A DNA stretch of 64,000 bases, taken from Colwellia sp. 12G3. Its GTDB lineage: Bacteria > Pseudomonadota > Gammaproteobacteria > Enterobacterales > Alteromonadaceae. Of the stretch, positions 36,070 to 46,513 are shown piece by piece. The DNA is taken from positions 38,099 to 102,098 of the forward strand of contig NZ_PJAQ01000001.1 in assembly GCF_002836775.1 (NCBI RefSeq), in the 5' to 3' direction. The stretch's first letter is position 1. The number at the start of each line of letters is the position of its first letter. The notes under the pieces are model-generated. The model was given only the letters and a program-made list of their open reading frames with translations. It made no database searches and was not told the origin of the DNA. Both the position numbers and the translations under genes were made by a program.

Positions 36070-37770
36070 GTGACCAAATTTTTTTCTAAAACACTTTCAT
36101 TAGAATTTGCAACCATACTGTTAAGCTTTTACTTTGCATTAATTTTTAACTTCCCTTTTTTACACGAAACGTATCTTGATTTAGTCAAATTAGATAATTT
36201 TGATCTCGCCTATTTTATTTCTCTGCCGCTCTTTTTAACGAGTGTTTTTATTGTTTTATTTAGTTTATTACCTAAAAGGGTTATTTATAAAACAGTCCTT
36301 ATGATACTTATCTTTTTATCGGCAATATTCTGTTATGCCAGTAGTAGCTATGGCATTATTTTTGACTACGGCATGGTTGAAAACATGGCTGAAACATCAA
36401 CATCTGAAGCGTTTACCTACCTGAATTCATCCGCTATTTTATTTGTAACCTTATTAATAATAACGCCCTTAGCAATATTATTTAAAATAAATCCTAAGCA
36501 GAACACTTTTAAAGTAAGCGTAAATAAACGTTTAAAGTTAATTTCCCCTACATTGGCTATTTTTTTTATTATCGTTTTTAGCCTGTATTCAAGTTATGCC
36601 TCTGTTAATCGAAATAATAGGGAGTTAGTTAAGTATATCGTGCCCATTCCAACATTAATTTCAAGTTATAAATACGTGAATAGAAATTACTTTTATGAAC
36701 CGACTGTTTTCAAATTACTCGACGAAACCCCTACACTCAAAACACTCAATAATAAGGATAAAAATGTTATTGTGATGATTGTGGGAGAAACCGCCAGAGC
36801 TAAAAACTTTTCATTAAACGGATACCCTAAGCAAACAAATGAATATACGGAAAAACTTAATATACAGTCTTTTCAACAAATGTATTCTTGCGGCACGGCA
36901 ACCGCAGTATCTGTACCTTGTATGTTCTCATTATTAAATAAAGAGCAATTTAATAAACGCTCAGCTTCTTCACAGCAAAACCTATTAGACATCGTAGAAT
37001 TAGCAGGAGTCGATGTTTTATGGATAGATAACAATGAAGGATGTAAAGGCGTATGTAAAAGAGTAAAGACCATTAATATTGATAAAAATAAAAGTAACCC
37101 TTTATGCGATGGCGACTATTGTTTTGATGAAATTTTATTGACACAACTTGACAACAAACTCGCAAATTTAAGCCATCAAACTACACTGATTGTTCTGCAT
37201 TTAATGGGCTCACATGGACCAACATATTATCGCCGTTATCCCCATAAATTTGCAACCTTCCTTCCTGACTGTCAACAAAGTGATATACAAAACTGTACAT
37301 CGGAACAACTCGTAAATACCTACGATAATACAATACATTACTCTGATTATGTGATTGCTGAGGTCGTCAATAAATTAACCAGCTTTACCAATGAGAATGC
37401 ACAGACAGTCAATGCAGAAATGATTTATGTATCAGACCATGGCGAATCATTAGGTGAACATGGCCTATATTTACATGGCTTACCCTACGCTATTGCACCT
37501 AGCGAACAAACGCATATCCCTATGTTATTTTGGTCAAACAACATCACAAGCAATATGAATACTGACTGTGCTTTAGAAAGTGCTAACACCTCTTTTAATC
37601 ATGACAATATGTTCCATTCAATGCTTGGCTTACTCAATGTGGAATCATCAACATACCAAACTAAATTTGATATCTTTAATTCATGTAATTTGAACACCCT
37701 AGATATCGCTAAAAATTTATTGCCGATAAACGAGAGTAATAAAAAAGAGAACGACGTGATATTGAAATAA
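36070..37770 (+). CDS. eptA: Lipid A phosphoethanolamine transferase (EptA-type)
   Basis: From the GTG at 36070 this protein has 566 residues: five N-terminal transmembrane helices, then a periplasmic sulfatase-like catalytic domain. The nucleophile Thr is in VGETARAKNFSLNGY (about residue 241). Metal ligands appear in HLMGSHGPTYYRRYP and in SDHGESLGEHGLYLHG. Six or more periplasmic cysteines fit the family's disulfides. It moves phosphoethanolamine from phosphatidylethanolamine to lipid A, which lowers surface charge and gives cationic-peptide resistance. An ATG 14 codons earlier lies hard against the PmrA-like box. GTG has AAAGAGA about 7 nt upstream, so I prefer it. Confidence 0.87.
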   Translation: MTKFFSKTLSLEFATILLSFYFALIFNFPFLHETYLDLVKLDNFDLAYFISLPLFLTSVFIVLFSLLPKRVIYKTVLMILIFLSAIFCYASSSYGIIFDYGMVENMAETSTSEAFTYLNSSAILFVTLLIITPLAILFKINPKQNTFKVSVNKRLKLISPTLAIFFIIVFSLYSSYASVNRNNRELVKYIVPIPTLISSYKYVNRNYFYEPTVFKLLDETPTLKTLNNKDKNVIVMIVGETARAKNFSLNGYPKQTNEYTEKLNIQSFQQMYSCGTATAVSVPCMFSLLNKEQFNKRSASSQQNLLDIVELAGVDVLWIDNNEGCKGVCKRVKTINIDKNKSNPLCDGDYCFDEILLTQLDNKLANLSHQTTLIVLHLMGSHGPTYYRRYPHKFATFLPDCQQSDIQNCTSEQLVNTYDNTIHYSDYVIAEVVNKLTSFTNENAQTVNAEMIYVSDHGESLGEHGLYLHGLPYAIAPSEQTHIPMLFWSNNITSNMNTDCALESANTSFNHDNMFHSMLGLLNVESSTYQTKFDIFNSCNLNTLDIAKNLLPINESNKKENDVILK

Positions 37771-38205
37771 CAACAGCATTTATCTTTGTCGTAGCCCAGT
37801 TTTCTAAAACTAAGCAAGCTACAGCACTAAAGATTCAAAACTAAGATTAAGGTTCGGTTGTTATCACCGCAAATGAATAAACACTCTTCCTGAGTCCCTA
37901 CTGGCACGCTTAGGAGATACCACTCTTTAAGTTTGGTGCTTTTATTTTATGCCACTGACAACTAGCTCATAAAAATAGTGAGGTAAGCAATAACCATTAT
38001 TGTGATAGAGCATTTATTGCATTCAACATACTTAAATCAGTTAAAGCAAGAAATACACGTTTGAATTCAGTTAATAAAAATACTGTCGTTTGGTGAGCTA
38101 TAATTATGAATTAGTACAGGGGAAAAACGTAAAAATTTAGTAGATGTCGGCTGACGGTACTGGTGTATAAATAAATTTTATTCTTACAATTGAATGGATA
38201 TGTTT
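37771..38205. other. Intergenic region before cbpA
   Basis: About 430 nt. I see no coding frame of note, no T-tailed hairpin for the transferase gene and no recognisable heat-shock promoter, although cbpA regulation would be expected here. Confidence 0.4.
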
Positions 38206-39147
38206 ATGGAATATAAAGATTATTATCAAGTCATGGGGGTTGAAAATACGGCTAGCCAGGCTGACATTAAACGCGCATACAAAAAATTAGCGCGAAAGCA
38301 TCATCCTGATGTAAGTAAAGCGCATAACGCTGAAGTGCAATTTAAAGAATTAGGCGAAGCCTATGAGGTATTGAAAGATCCCGAAAAACGTGCGGCTTAT
38401 GATCAATTAGGGTCAAATTGGCAATCGGGACAACCGTTTAGTCCTCCTCCAGATTGGGACCAAGGTTTTGAATACAGTGATTTAGGTAAAGGTCAAAATT
38501 TTAGTGACTTTTTTGAATCTATTTTTGGTCAGCCTAGTTCACAGCCCCGAGACAACAGTTATCGTTCACGCGCAGGTCATCAAGAGCGTGGCGATGACCA
38601 TCATGCAAAAATCAGTATCGATATTGAAGATGCCTTCCATGGTGCTACCCGTACTGTAACCTTACATTCCCCAGAAGTGGATGCTCAAGGCCATGTTTCA
38701 ACGCATGAACGGCAGTTAAAAATTAAAATCCCAGTGGGCATAACACAAGATCAGCAAATACGTTTAGCGGGTCAAGGCTATAACCTTTCAGGTGATATAA
38801 AAGGCGACTTATATTTACAGATTCAGTTCAATAGTCATCCGTTATTTCGTGTTGATGGCAAAAACATTGAATTAGACTTACCCATAACGCCTTGGGAAGC
38901 GGCCTTAGGAGCAACAATCAACGCACCTACCCCGGCAGGAAAAATTGATTTGAAAATACCCGCTAATTCAAAATCAAACAGCAAGTTACGAATAAAAGGT
39001 CGTGGTATTCCTGGTGAGCCCTGTGGCGATTTATTTGCTGTTTTAAAAATAGTGTTACCTGATGGTAATAGTGTAAAAGCAAAAACACTCTATAAAACAA
39101 TGGCAAAAGAATTGGCTTTTAATCCACGTGAAAAACTAGGAATGTAA
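38206..39147 (+). CDS. cbpA: Curved DNA-binding protein CbpA (DnaJ-like co-chaperone)
   Basis: From the ATG at 38206 (third of three close Met codons, and the one that places YKDYYQVMGV at the N-terminus) the protein has 313 residues. It has an N-terminal J domain with HPD (HHPDVS, about residues 31-36), a Gly/Phe-poor linker and two C-terminal beta domains (about 120-300), without the DnaJ zinc finger. CbpA works with DnaK and binds curved DNA. Its modulator CbpM is encoded 6 nt downstream, as in enteric bacteria. Confidence 0.93.
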   Translation: MEYKDYYQVMGVENTASQADIKRAYKKLARKHHPDVSKAHNAEVQFKELGEAYEVLKDPEKRAAYDQLGSNWQSGQPFSPPPDWDQGFEYSDLGKGQNFSDFFESIFGQPSSQPRDNSYRSRAGHQERGDDHHAKISIDIEDAFHGATRTVTLHSPEVDAQGHVSTHERQLKIKIPVGITQDQQIRLAGQGYNLSGDIKGDLYLQIQFNSHPLFRVDGKNIELDLPITPWEAALGATINAPTPAGKIDLKIPANSKSNSKLRIKGRGIPGEPCGDLFAVLKIVLPDGNSVKAKTLYKTMAKELAFNPREKLGM

Positions 39148-39152
39148 CGGTT

Positions 39153-39470
39153 ATGAATAAAAACATCTGCATCGGCGTGGTTATCAATGAGCAAACCTTA
39201 ACATTAGAAGAGCTATGTAAAGCGTGCGTAGTGCAAACATCGTGGGTTATTACATTGGTGAACGAAGGTATTCTTGATCCCCAAGGTCAAACTCAAAGTG
39301 GCTGGGAATTTTCAGGTGATTGTTTGCAATCTATACACACGATAAAACGTTTAGAAGCAGATCTTGGTATTAACATTGCTGGAGCCGCATTAATTTTAGA
39401 GCTTTTGGATGAGAATCAACGTTTAAAAAGGATCATTGAAGATCCCATAAACACGGTTTTTAAGGAGTGA
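39153..39470 (+). CDS. cbpM: Chaperone modulator CbpM
   Basis: This 105-residue protein has a MerR-like N-terminal fold (TLEELCKACVVQTSWVITLVNEGIL) followed by a helix and a C-terminal coiled segment (LLDENQRLKRIIE). It binds the CbpA J domain and blocks both its co-chaperone and DNA-binding activity. It is coupled to cbpA with a 5-nt gap. Confidence 0.9.
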   Translation: MNKNICIGVVINEQTLTLEELCKACVVQTSWVITLVNEGILDPQGQTQSGWEFSGDCLQSIHTIKRLEADLGINIAGAALILELLDENQRLKRIIEDPINTVFKE

Positions 39471-39550
39471 TAGTCATTCGCTAAACTATATGACCATAAC
39501 ATTAGGGTGTAGGGCGATACGCAACACATTGATAAAATGGGGAAATACAA

Positions 39551-40915
39551 ATGCGCAGAAAGATTTTTTTTCTTATTACTATTATTTTGCTTATTCAACA
39601 ATACGGCAATGCGCAGTCAAGTCCTGGGCTCATCACAAGTAAATGGACTGTGCCTGTGCTTTCGATTAATGGTGCAATAGGGCCAGCCGTAAGTGAGTAT
39701 ATTGTCACAGAAATAAACAAAGCCAATCATGATTCAAGCATTCCCTTGGTAATAATCAAACTTGATACCCCAGGAGGGCTGAGTTCAAGCCTACGTGACA
39801 TTAATCAAAAAATATTAAATTCCACAGTACCCATTGCTTGTTTGGTTTATCCTCAAGGTGCACGGGCGGCAAGTGCAGGTACTTATATGCTGTACGCATG
39901 TCATTATGCTGCTATGGCGCCAGCAACTACTTTAGGTGCTGCTACGCCAGTAAGCATTGCCCCTCCAGCATCGAATCAAGAGACAAATAAAAAAAGTGAA
40001 TCGCCTTCAGCAATGGAAAAGAAAGTATTAAATGATGCCATTGCTTATATCCGTTCATTAGCACAGCTGCGTGATAGAAATGAGCAATGGGCTGAATTAG
40101 CCGTATCTGAAGCGGCAACACTCACTGCAGAAGAAGCCCTCGCAAACAATGTTATCAATTTTATTGTACCCACTGCCAAGGCGTTATTTAGCACAATCAT
40201 AAAGCAAAAATATTCAGAGCAGAGTTTTGCTGATGTGACGTTAGAAAATACACAACTAAAGCCTATTTCGCCTAATTGGCGTAATGATTTTATCGCCACT
40301 ATCACAGATCCTAATATCGCCTATATTTTGATGATTATAGGCATTTACGGTTTAGTCTTAGAGTTTTATAGCCCTGGTTTTGGAGTCGCTGGAATTACAG
40401 GGGTTATTTCACTTTTTGTAGCACTATATGCCTTCCAACTTTTACCGCTAAATTATTCAGGCTTTGCTTTGTTACTGGTAGGGATAAGTTTATTAATCAT
40501 TGAATCTATCATGCCTAGTTTTGGTGTATTTGGTATTGGGGGGACTATTGCTTTTGTGCTTGGATCTGTTTTTCTAATTGACACAGAACAACCTCAATAT
40601 CAAATTTCACTACCACTAATCGCTGGTTTTTCCTTTGTATCAATACTCTTTTTTGTGCTTTCTTTGGGATTAATGTGGCGTAAAAGAAAGAACAAAATCG
40701 TTAGCGGACAAGAAGAACTGATCGGCGCTATTGCTTTCGCCGAAGCAAGTTTTGAACATCAAGGTTTTGTAATGATTAATGGCGAACGTTGGGCGGCAGA
40801 ATTTACACAGCCAGTTAAACAAAACCAAGCGGTTAAGATTAAGGCCATTAATGGCTTAACCTTAATTACCACCCCAAATAAAGAAGAGGAGAAAAATCAT
40901 GGAAGTTGTGTTTAA
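39551..40915 (+). CDS. NfeD family membrane serine protease (long form)
   Basis: This 454-residue protein has a signal peptide, then a ClpP-like S49C protease domain. The substrate-binding strand IKLDTPGGL lies near residue 75, the likely nucleophile Ser is in [11 protein letters not shown], and the catalytic Lys is probably in the [15 protein letters not shown] helix. Four to five transmembrane segments and a C-terminal soluble OB/NfeD domain ([12 protein letters not shown] to the end) follow. Long NfeD proteins cleave stomatin-like partners, and a slipin gene overlaps its 3' end by 17 nt. The pair probably controls membrane microdomain proteins. Confidence 0.9.
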   Translation: MRRKIFFLITIILLIQQYGNAQSSPGLITSKWTVPVLSINGAIGPAVSEYIVTEINKANHDSSIPLVIIKLDTPGGLSSSLRDINQKILNSTVPIACLVYPQGARAASAGTYMLYACHYAAMAPATTLGAATPVSIAPPASNQETNKKSESPSAMEKKVLNDAIAYIRSLAQLRDRNEQWAELAVSEAATLTAEEALANNVINFIVPTAKALFSTIIKQKYSEQSFADVTLENTQLKPISPNWRNDFIATITDPNIAYILMIIGIYGLVLEFYSPGFGVAGITGVISLFVALYAFQLLPLNYSGFALLLVGISLLIIESIMPSFGVFGIGGTIAFVLGSVFLIDTEQPQYQISLPLIAGFSFVSILFFVLSLGLMWRKRKNKIVSGQEELIGAIAFAEASFEHQGFVMINGERWAAEFTQPVKQNQAVKIKAINGLTLITTPNKEEEKNHGSCV

Positions 40916-41681
40916 TATTCCACAAATATTCACCGTTGTAGTCATTATTCTATTAATTGCCTTGCTGTTAAGTGCCTTTCGAATATTGCGTGAATATGAG
41001 CGTGGCGTGGTATTTTTTCTTGGACGTTTTGACAAAGTCAAAGGACCTGGTTTAGTGATTATTATTCCATTAATTCAACAAATGGTGCGCGTTGATTTAC
41101 GTACCGTAGTCATGGATGTACCAAGCCAAGATGTCATCAGTCGAGATAACGTATCCGTCAGGGTAAATGCGGTAATTTACTTCCGCGTTATTGACGCGCA
41201 AAAAGCAATAATCAATGTTGAAAATTACTTACAAGCCACATCACAATTAGCGCAAACTACTTTGCGCTCTGTTTTAGGTCAACACGAATTAGACGAAATG
41301 TTGGCAAGTAGAGAAATGCTAAATATCGACATTCAAGAAATATTAGACGCAAGAACAGATGGTTGGGGCATAAAAGTTTCTAATGTCGAAATAAAACATG
41401 TGGATCTTAATGAAACCATGATCAGAGCCATAGCAAAACAAGCAGAAGCAGAAAGAACTCGTCGAGCCAAAGTTATTCATGCGATGGGAGAAATGGAAGC
41501 GGCCGAAAAATTGAGTGAAGCAGCCAATAAATTGAGCACAGAGCCTAATGCAATAATGTTACGTTATTTACAAACATTGACAGAAATTGCTGGTGAGAAA
41601 AATTCTACTATATTATTTCCTCTACCTATGGAGTTACTGAAAGGATTATTTTCACCCAAAGATCATGATAACAAACAATGA
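40899..41681 (+). CDS. Slipin (stomatin-like SPFH protein)
   Basis: This 260-residue protein has one N-terminal membrane segment (residues 8-26), an SPFH/Band-7 domain (about 30-190) with [14 protein letters not shown] at its start, and a coiled, Ala/Glu-rich C-terminal helix ([23 protein letters not shown]). Its ATG follows GAGGAG and lies inside the end of the NfeD gene. Bacterial slipins oligomerise at the membrane and are substrates or partners of NfeD proteases. Confidence 0.93.
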   Translation: MEVVFNIPQIFTVVVIILLIALLLSAFRILREYERGVVFFLGRFDKVKGPGLVIIIPLIQQMVRVDLRTVVMDVPSQDVISRDNVSVRVNAVIYFRVIDAQKAIINVENYLQATSQLAQTTLRSVLGQHELDEMLASREMLNIDIQEILDARTDGWGIKVSNVEIKHVDLNETMIRAIAKQAEAERTRRAKVIHAMGEMEAAEKLSEAANKLSTEPNAIMLRYLQTLTEIAGEKNSTILFPLPMELLKGLFSPKDHDNKQ

Positions 41682-42099
41682 GCATTGCTGTGAGTTATCA
41701 AAACTAAGTAAAGGCTAATGCCATTTAGCATTAAAAAGAATAAATGATGCCTAAGCCCAGTGTATGCAGCACTTTAAAATCAATATCGGGTCTAGTCACT
41801 TCATATTGACTAACTTGACTAATGGCGCAATGTTAACTGTAGAGGGCATTTAAATAACCATCATTAAGTGATTTTTATAAAATCAACATACCATAATGTC
41901 AACTTTTGTGTCTTGAAGAATATAAATTTATTAGTGAATGTGAAACTACGGATAATGTTTGAGATTGCTTATCAGCAGAGGAAATTGAATGACAAAATAA
42001 TCACTTATGCCACAAAGAAAACGTTAAGCTCTGGAGTAAAAAATACTGCACCGGATTAGTTTTTATATCTAAAAGGCTAAGAATAATTAAAATTAAGAG
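41682..42099. other. Convergent gap between slipin and GGDEF-EAL genes
   Basis: About 420 nt. A weak 6-bp hairpin (TAATGC / GCATTA) follows the slipin stop with a short A-run rather than a T-run. A 63-codon plus-strand frame has no recognisable content. Confidence 0.4.
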
Positions 42100-44274
42100 T
42101 TAAACACTCCTATCAACTAAACAGGGATTTTTCTTCCACTCAACTAACCAAGTTAATATTTCGTTTGCAGGCATAGGTTTCGCAATGCCATACCCTTGTG
42201 CATAGTAACTACCTAAAGATAATAATAGTTCCCCATGGCTTGGAGTTTCTACTCCTTCAGCAATTACTTTCAGATTAAATACTTTGGCTAACTCAATGAT
42301 ACCTTGAATGATTGCTTTGTCATCCGTGTCTATCAGCATATCTCTAACAAAGGACTGGTCAATTTTCAAACACTTGGCGGGCAAGCGCTTTAAATAGGTT
42401 AATGATGAATAACCGGTACCAAAATCATCAATTGAAAAACACACACCTAGTTGGTGACATTCTCTCATCACATTGTGAACTAACTCAATGTCTTTCAGTG
42501 CACTGCTTTCCAATATTTCAAACTCAAGACTTTCAGGCTTAAAGTTAGGATACTGATCAAGCATCTCCTTCAAATCACTAATGAATCTATCATGCTGCAA
42601 GTGTAGCGGGCTGATATTTACGCTTATGGAAATATCATACCCTGAAGATAGCCAATATTGTATTTGCTCAAGAGCAGTCTTGATGACCCATTCCCCGATT
42701 TTAATATCTAATATATCATGCTCCACTGTGGGTAAGAACATAGCAGGAGCAAGCAATCCTCTCGTTGGATGGTTCCAACGAATTAATGCTTCAACGCCAA
42801 TTACTTCACTCGTTCTCAAGTCAATTTTAGGTTGATAATAAAGTACAAACTCATTATTATTTAACGCGAGAGCTATCCTTTTTAATTCCTCATTGTGATG
42901 TTTAACCGCCGTATCTTGCTCTATATCAAAAATATAACTACGATTTTTCCCTTTTTGCTTAGCTATATACATGGCCTGATCTGCATGCCTTAATAACTGA
43001 TCTGGACTAGCATTATCTAACGGATAAAAGGTAACCCCGATACTGGCAGTAACTTTTAATAATTTGTCTTCAATGTTCAACGTAGTAGCAACTGATTCAA
43101 GCATACGAGATACGACTAAATCACTTTCTGAGGGAGAAGAGAGATCGTCAATAACAGCGACAAACTCATCGCCGCCAAAACGAGCTAAGGTATCTCCCTC
43201 TCTCAGCACATGTGTTAGTTGGTGAGCAACTTTTTTCAATAACTCGTCACCGATGTTGTGACCATGGCGGTCGTTGACTTCTTTAAAGCCATCTAAATCA
43301 ATAAACGCAACGGCCACAAACGTTTTATTACGGGCACTTTTTTTCACTGCTTGTTCAATTCTGTCCGCTAATAAATTTCGATTAGGCAATTTCGTTAATG
43401 GATCATAGTGAGCTGATAGTTTTAAAGCCGAGTTTGCTTCCGCTAAATTAAGGTTACTCTTCTCGAGCTTTCTGAGATTATTTTTATGAGTACTAATATC
43501 TTGAAAAATCCCTGTGAGACGAACCGGCACTCCTTCTTCTAGCGTAACAGTACATGTTGTTCTTACGTCTATTTTTCTTCCTTTCGTGGTATACGTTTCT
43601 AATTCAAGATCATAACCAATGCCATTATTGATGGCCTCATCCAGTGCCTTCGTTATAATATCTTTAGACTTAGGAAGGAAATAGTCAACACCTGCATCTA
43701 CTGTAGGATCAAATTCTTCAGGGGACGTGTCATGTATCCGGTAGGTTTCATCAGTCCAAAACAAATCGCCTGTTTTCAAATCTAATTTCCATCCGCCTAA
43801 CTTCCCCAGCTGCTGTGATTCGTTTAACAACTGAGTGGCCACAACCATCTGCTCTTCAATATTTTTTCGCTCTGTGATATCTAAATGCGTACCTATCATA
43901 CGCTTTGGTTTACCTTCATCATCCCTTTCTATTAATTTTCCTGAAGCCTGAACCCATACATAATGCCCTGATTTATGTTTCATCCGAGCTTCAACTTCAT
44001 AAAGCTTTAATTCACCATTAAAATGTTGTGTTAGTAGCTTTGTAGCTTTTATTAGATCATCGGGGTGAAGGTTAGTTGACCAGGTATCAAATTGAATGGG
44101 ATGTAATTCTTCAACGGTATAGCCAATGATTTCGGCCCAGCGCTTATTGAATGTTAACTCACCTGTTTGAACCTGCCAATCCCAAATTCCGACGCCAGTA
44201 GCGTTAATCACAAGTGCTAAACGCTCTCGACTATCATCTTGTTGTTCGTTAACGTGTGGGACTTTGTTAGACAA
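42100..44274 (-). CDS. PAS-PAS-GGDEF-EAL cyclic-di-GMP enzyme
   Basis: This 724-residue cytoplasmic protein has two PAS/PAC sensor domains (about 20-140 and 150-275), a GGDEF domain (about 290-445, motif RFGGDEF intact) and an EAL domain (about 465-710, motifs EALIRW, DDFGTGYSSL and EGVET intact). Both active sites look complete, so it could synthesise or degrade cyclic di-GMP depending on its PAS input. There are no membrane segments. The PAS domains may bind a cofactor, but no ligand can be named. It is monocistronic. The EAL fragment at 21428 resembles its last third. Confidence 0.93.
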   Translation of the reverse strand: MSNKVPHVNEQQDDSRERLALVINATGVGIWDWQVQTGELTFNKRWAEIIGYTVEELHPIQFDTWSTNLHPDDLIKATKLLTQHFNGELKLYEVEARMKHKSGHYVWVQASGKLIERDDEGKPKRMIGTHLDITERKNIEEQMVVATQLLNESQQLGKLGGWKLDLKTGDLFWTDETYRIHDTSPEEFDPTVDAGVDYFLPKSKDIITKALDEAINNGIGYDLELETYTTKGRKIDVRTTCTVTLEEGVPVRLTGIFQDISTHKNNLRKLEKSNLNLAEANSALKLSAHYDPLTKLPNRNLLADRIEQAVKKSARNKTFVAVAFIDLDGFKEVNDRHGHNIGDELLKKVAHQLTHVLREGDTLARFGGDEFVAVIDDLSSPSESDLVVSRMLESVATTLNIEDKLLKVTASIGVTFYPLDNASPDQLLRHADQAMYIAKQKGKNRSYIFDIEQDTAVKHHNEELKRIALALNNNEFVLYYQPKIDLRTSEVIGVEALIRWNHPTRGLLAPAMFLPTVEHDILDIKIGEWVIKTALEQIQYWLSSGYDISISVNISPLHLQHDRFISDLKEMLDQYPNFKPESLEFEILESSALKDIELVHNVMRECHQLGVCFSIDDFGTGYSSLTYLKRLPAKCLKIDQSFVRDMLIDTDDKAIIQGIIELAKVFNLKVIAEGVETPSHGELLLSLGSYYAQGYGIAKPMPANEILTWLVEWKKNPCLVDRSV

Positions 44275-44754
44275 ATGCGATTCCTAATGTAAATTAATGC
44301 TCAACGTTAGTTGATGTAAGTAGAAACGGTAACTCTTCAATTATAGGTGAGGCTATCAAAAAAACACCGATTTAGCTCGGAAACTGTATGGTTCGGTTGA
44401 GTATATCTCATTTATTAATGTAACATTTTGACTATTTCTATATAAGAAAAGGTAAGTCAAAATATCTTACCCTGATGTATTCAATGCTCACAAAGTGATC
44501 TCAATAATACCCCATTTTATAGCCGCTTTATAACATTCATCAAGATAATTGAGACTAATCTGAAACATTATATGTAGTCAAAACTATTCAGCTTATTTTA
44601 TTTCAGGCATCGCTGCTTGTTAATTTAGGAATACTGCGCCATAAACTAAATGTAAAACAAGCTTCAACTCTCGAGCCATCATTCCTAAACTTAAACAAAA
44701 TAGACCTGTTCCTACCATTGGCATAGTACCAATCATCACAATAAACCAAGCATT
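44275..44754. other. Intergenic stretch with a weak membrane-protein relic
   Basis: About 480 nt. On the minus strand, ending near 44620, about 45 codons read as a hydrophobic segment (NAWFIVMIGTMPMVGTGLF and GMMARELKLVLHLVYGA) with no intact start. It may be a gene relic; I cannot name the family. Confidence 0.3.
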
Positions 44755-44809
44755 AATACCTAATTTATTCCCGTATTGATTTGATTATTACAGGAATAAA
44801 TTAGGTATT
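44755..44809. repeat. 17-bp perfect inverted repeat
   Basis: AATACCTAATTTATTCC and its exact reverse complement are separated by 21 nt. There is no T-tract on either side. The right half of the palindrome lies next to the relic of a DUF4156 lipoprotein gene and the left half reaches a membrane-protein relic. It may be a deletion scar or a small mobile-element end rather than a terminator. Confidence 0.6.
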
Positions 44810-44883
44810 GCTATGAGCGTAAATGAATGACCCAAAAGCCAAAGATATTTTTGAAGGTAAAATGCCTTCATCAACTTCAAGAT

Positions 44884-45003
44884 AAAGCAAAATCAGTTAA
44901 GCTTTATTACTCGTACGAATAAGTTAAAGATTGTCAATTTATCGGTGAATTAGTGGGCTCAGAGGGGCGTTATTCATTTAAACAAGGGGTAACCATTGGT
45001 TAA
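44884..45003 (+). pseudogene. Possible DUF4156-type lipoprotein relic
   Basis: One frame reads KAKSVKLYYSYE, a stop, then VKDCQFIGELVGSEGRYSF before a second stop. The CxFIGELVGSEG pattern resembles the conserved Cys-containing core of small DUF4156 lipoproteins. Signal peptide and C-terminal half are gone. The call rests on a short stretch and is tentative. Confidence 0.3.
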
Positions 45004-45073
45004 ATAAATGCCTTGCCTAAAGCACTTTTAACTCCCACTGAAATCACGCACTTTGAAGAGTAACGAGTATATA

Positions 45074-45982
45074 TTACTCGCCGTAATAACTGATTAAACT
45101 TAAGCCGATACCGACTTCACGTCTAAAGTCATTTAGCTGGTTAAGTTCAATGAAAGGCTCTACTTCAACATACATCCACTTTTTATAAATTAAATTGCGA
45201 TATCGGGTAGAGATAAAGTAACTTTCATTGGCAATATCCTCTTTATTATTACTTTTATTATATTGAACACCACTGACTAATAGCTGATCACGGCCAGTAC
45301 TTTTGATATGAAAAAAGCCCACTTTACGTCGAGATCTCGCTTCGTTTTGAATTTTCTGCCAACTGGCTGAAAGTGAAAAGTAGCTACTTTCAAGTTGATA
45401 ACTTACCGCGCCTTTCACGCTGGGCCCCCAACCGTCTTGCAAAAAATAATCGATACGTGGCTGTAAACGCCACCTCAGTTGATTAACTTGCCATTCAAAT
45501 TGCATTTCACTGCGCAGGTAGAACTGTTTTCTGCTAACACCTATTCTATTTTTAATTTGGTGTTCATCACTAAACGACTTTATGTATTGAAAGGCAACAT
45601 TCACCCCCTGTTGGGGAACACTAGTATAATCAGTTTCATAATCGAGTAACAGTTCGTCCTCATCATCATTATCAATAACTAAGGCCAATCTTTCATTCCA
45701 TTGCGGCAAATTTAAGGACACTTTGAATTTAGTATCAATATCGTCTAAATCGGCAGTACGTGGTAACCATGAAAATTGTAAATAACCATGGGCTGAAGCA
45801 CCTTCACTTTCTTCTGCCCCAATATTATCTAACCATGATGCGCTGTTTTGCATCATGGTATTTAATCGGCTTTGCAAAACATCTGCTTTTGAACGCAACA
45901 ATGATTCTTGCTCGTTCGCCAAAACAAACGAACAAGAAGATACAAGAGAAAATATGAGAGCAAAGTAATACGTTAATTTCAT
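45074..45982 (-). CDS. Outer-membrane beta-barrel-like hypothetical protein
   Basis: This 302-residue product has a signal peptide (residues 1-22, ending VLA) and a helical leader (SKADVLQSRLNTMMQNSASW). The rest is alternating polar/aromatic beta strands with many Trp, Tyr and Arg residues, and it ends in a strand (GIGLSLISYYGE). This pattern fits an outer-membrane barrel of 10-12 strands. I do not recognise a named family, though close relatives probably occur in other Alteromonadales. Its upstream neighbour is a broken outer-membrane gene, so this may be a shrinking envelope cluster. Confidence 0.65.
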   Translation of the reverse strand: MKLTYYFALIFSLVSSCSFVLANEQESLLRSKADVLQSRLNTMMQNSASWLDNIGAEESEGASAHGYLQFSWLPRTADLDDIDTKFKVSLNLPQWNERLALVIDNDDEDELLLDYETDYTSVPQQGVNVAFQYIKSFSDEHQIKNRIGVSRKQFYLRSEMQFEWQVNQLRWRLQPRIDYFLQDGWGPSVKGAVSYQLESSYFSLSASWQKIQNEARSRRKVGFFHIKSTGRDQLLVSGVQYNKSNNKEDIANESYFISTRYRNLIYKKWMYVEVEPFIELNQLNDFRREVGIGLSLISYYGE

Positions 45983-46059
45983 TTTTTCATCAAATTTTTA
46001 TCATTACATTGGTATTTTTTTTCACGTTGCTTTTCCGAAAAAACTAACCACCGAGTACA

Positions 46060-46452
46060 TTAAGATGTTTGACGGGTAATGGAAAAACGACCATCAATGC
46101 CGTCATTTCTGTCCATGCCATCTAATTCAGGCGCATCATCTTCGTTAAAACCAGCAAAACGGTAAGCAGCATAGGTACCAACTAACCAATCGTCTGACTG
46201 ATACAGATGAAAGCCCGCTCGGGTGCTATCAATGAAAAAATGTTCACCGTTATAAGTAATTAAAGGTAATAAATCATCAACATCATCTTTACCTACATAA
46301 GGAAAAGTACCATTTCTAAACCCCATACCTAACGACCAATTACCGTCACCCGGCTCAAGGTGTATTTGCGTCACATCTCTTGCTGCAAAAAATAGGATCT
46401 AGGTGTAAGAGACTGCAAACAAAAGGCTTATTATTAACATTCTGTAAAACAT
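46060..46452 (-). pseudogene. MipA/OmpV family protein, truncated
   Basis: The readable frame matches the N-terminal ~100 residues of MipA/OmpV outer-membrane scaffold proteins (WSLGMGFRNGTFPYVGKDD, PLITYNGEHFFIDSTRAGFHLY). The in-frame signal peptide starts at 46452 (MFYRMLIISLLFAVSYT) but is cut by a TAG at 46399-46401. The protein ends at RFSITRQTS where the barrel should go on for about 150 more residues. Two independent lesions, a nonsense codon and a 3' deletion, mark it as dead. Confidence 0.7.
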
Positions 46453-46513
46453 GGTAAATCTCTGCATGTCAGTAAATTGCAAGCTTAAACGCCGCTTACC
46501 CAAAAAATGATGA

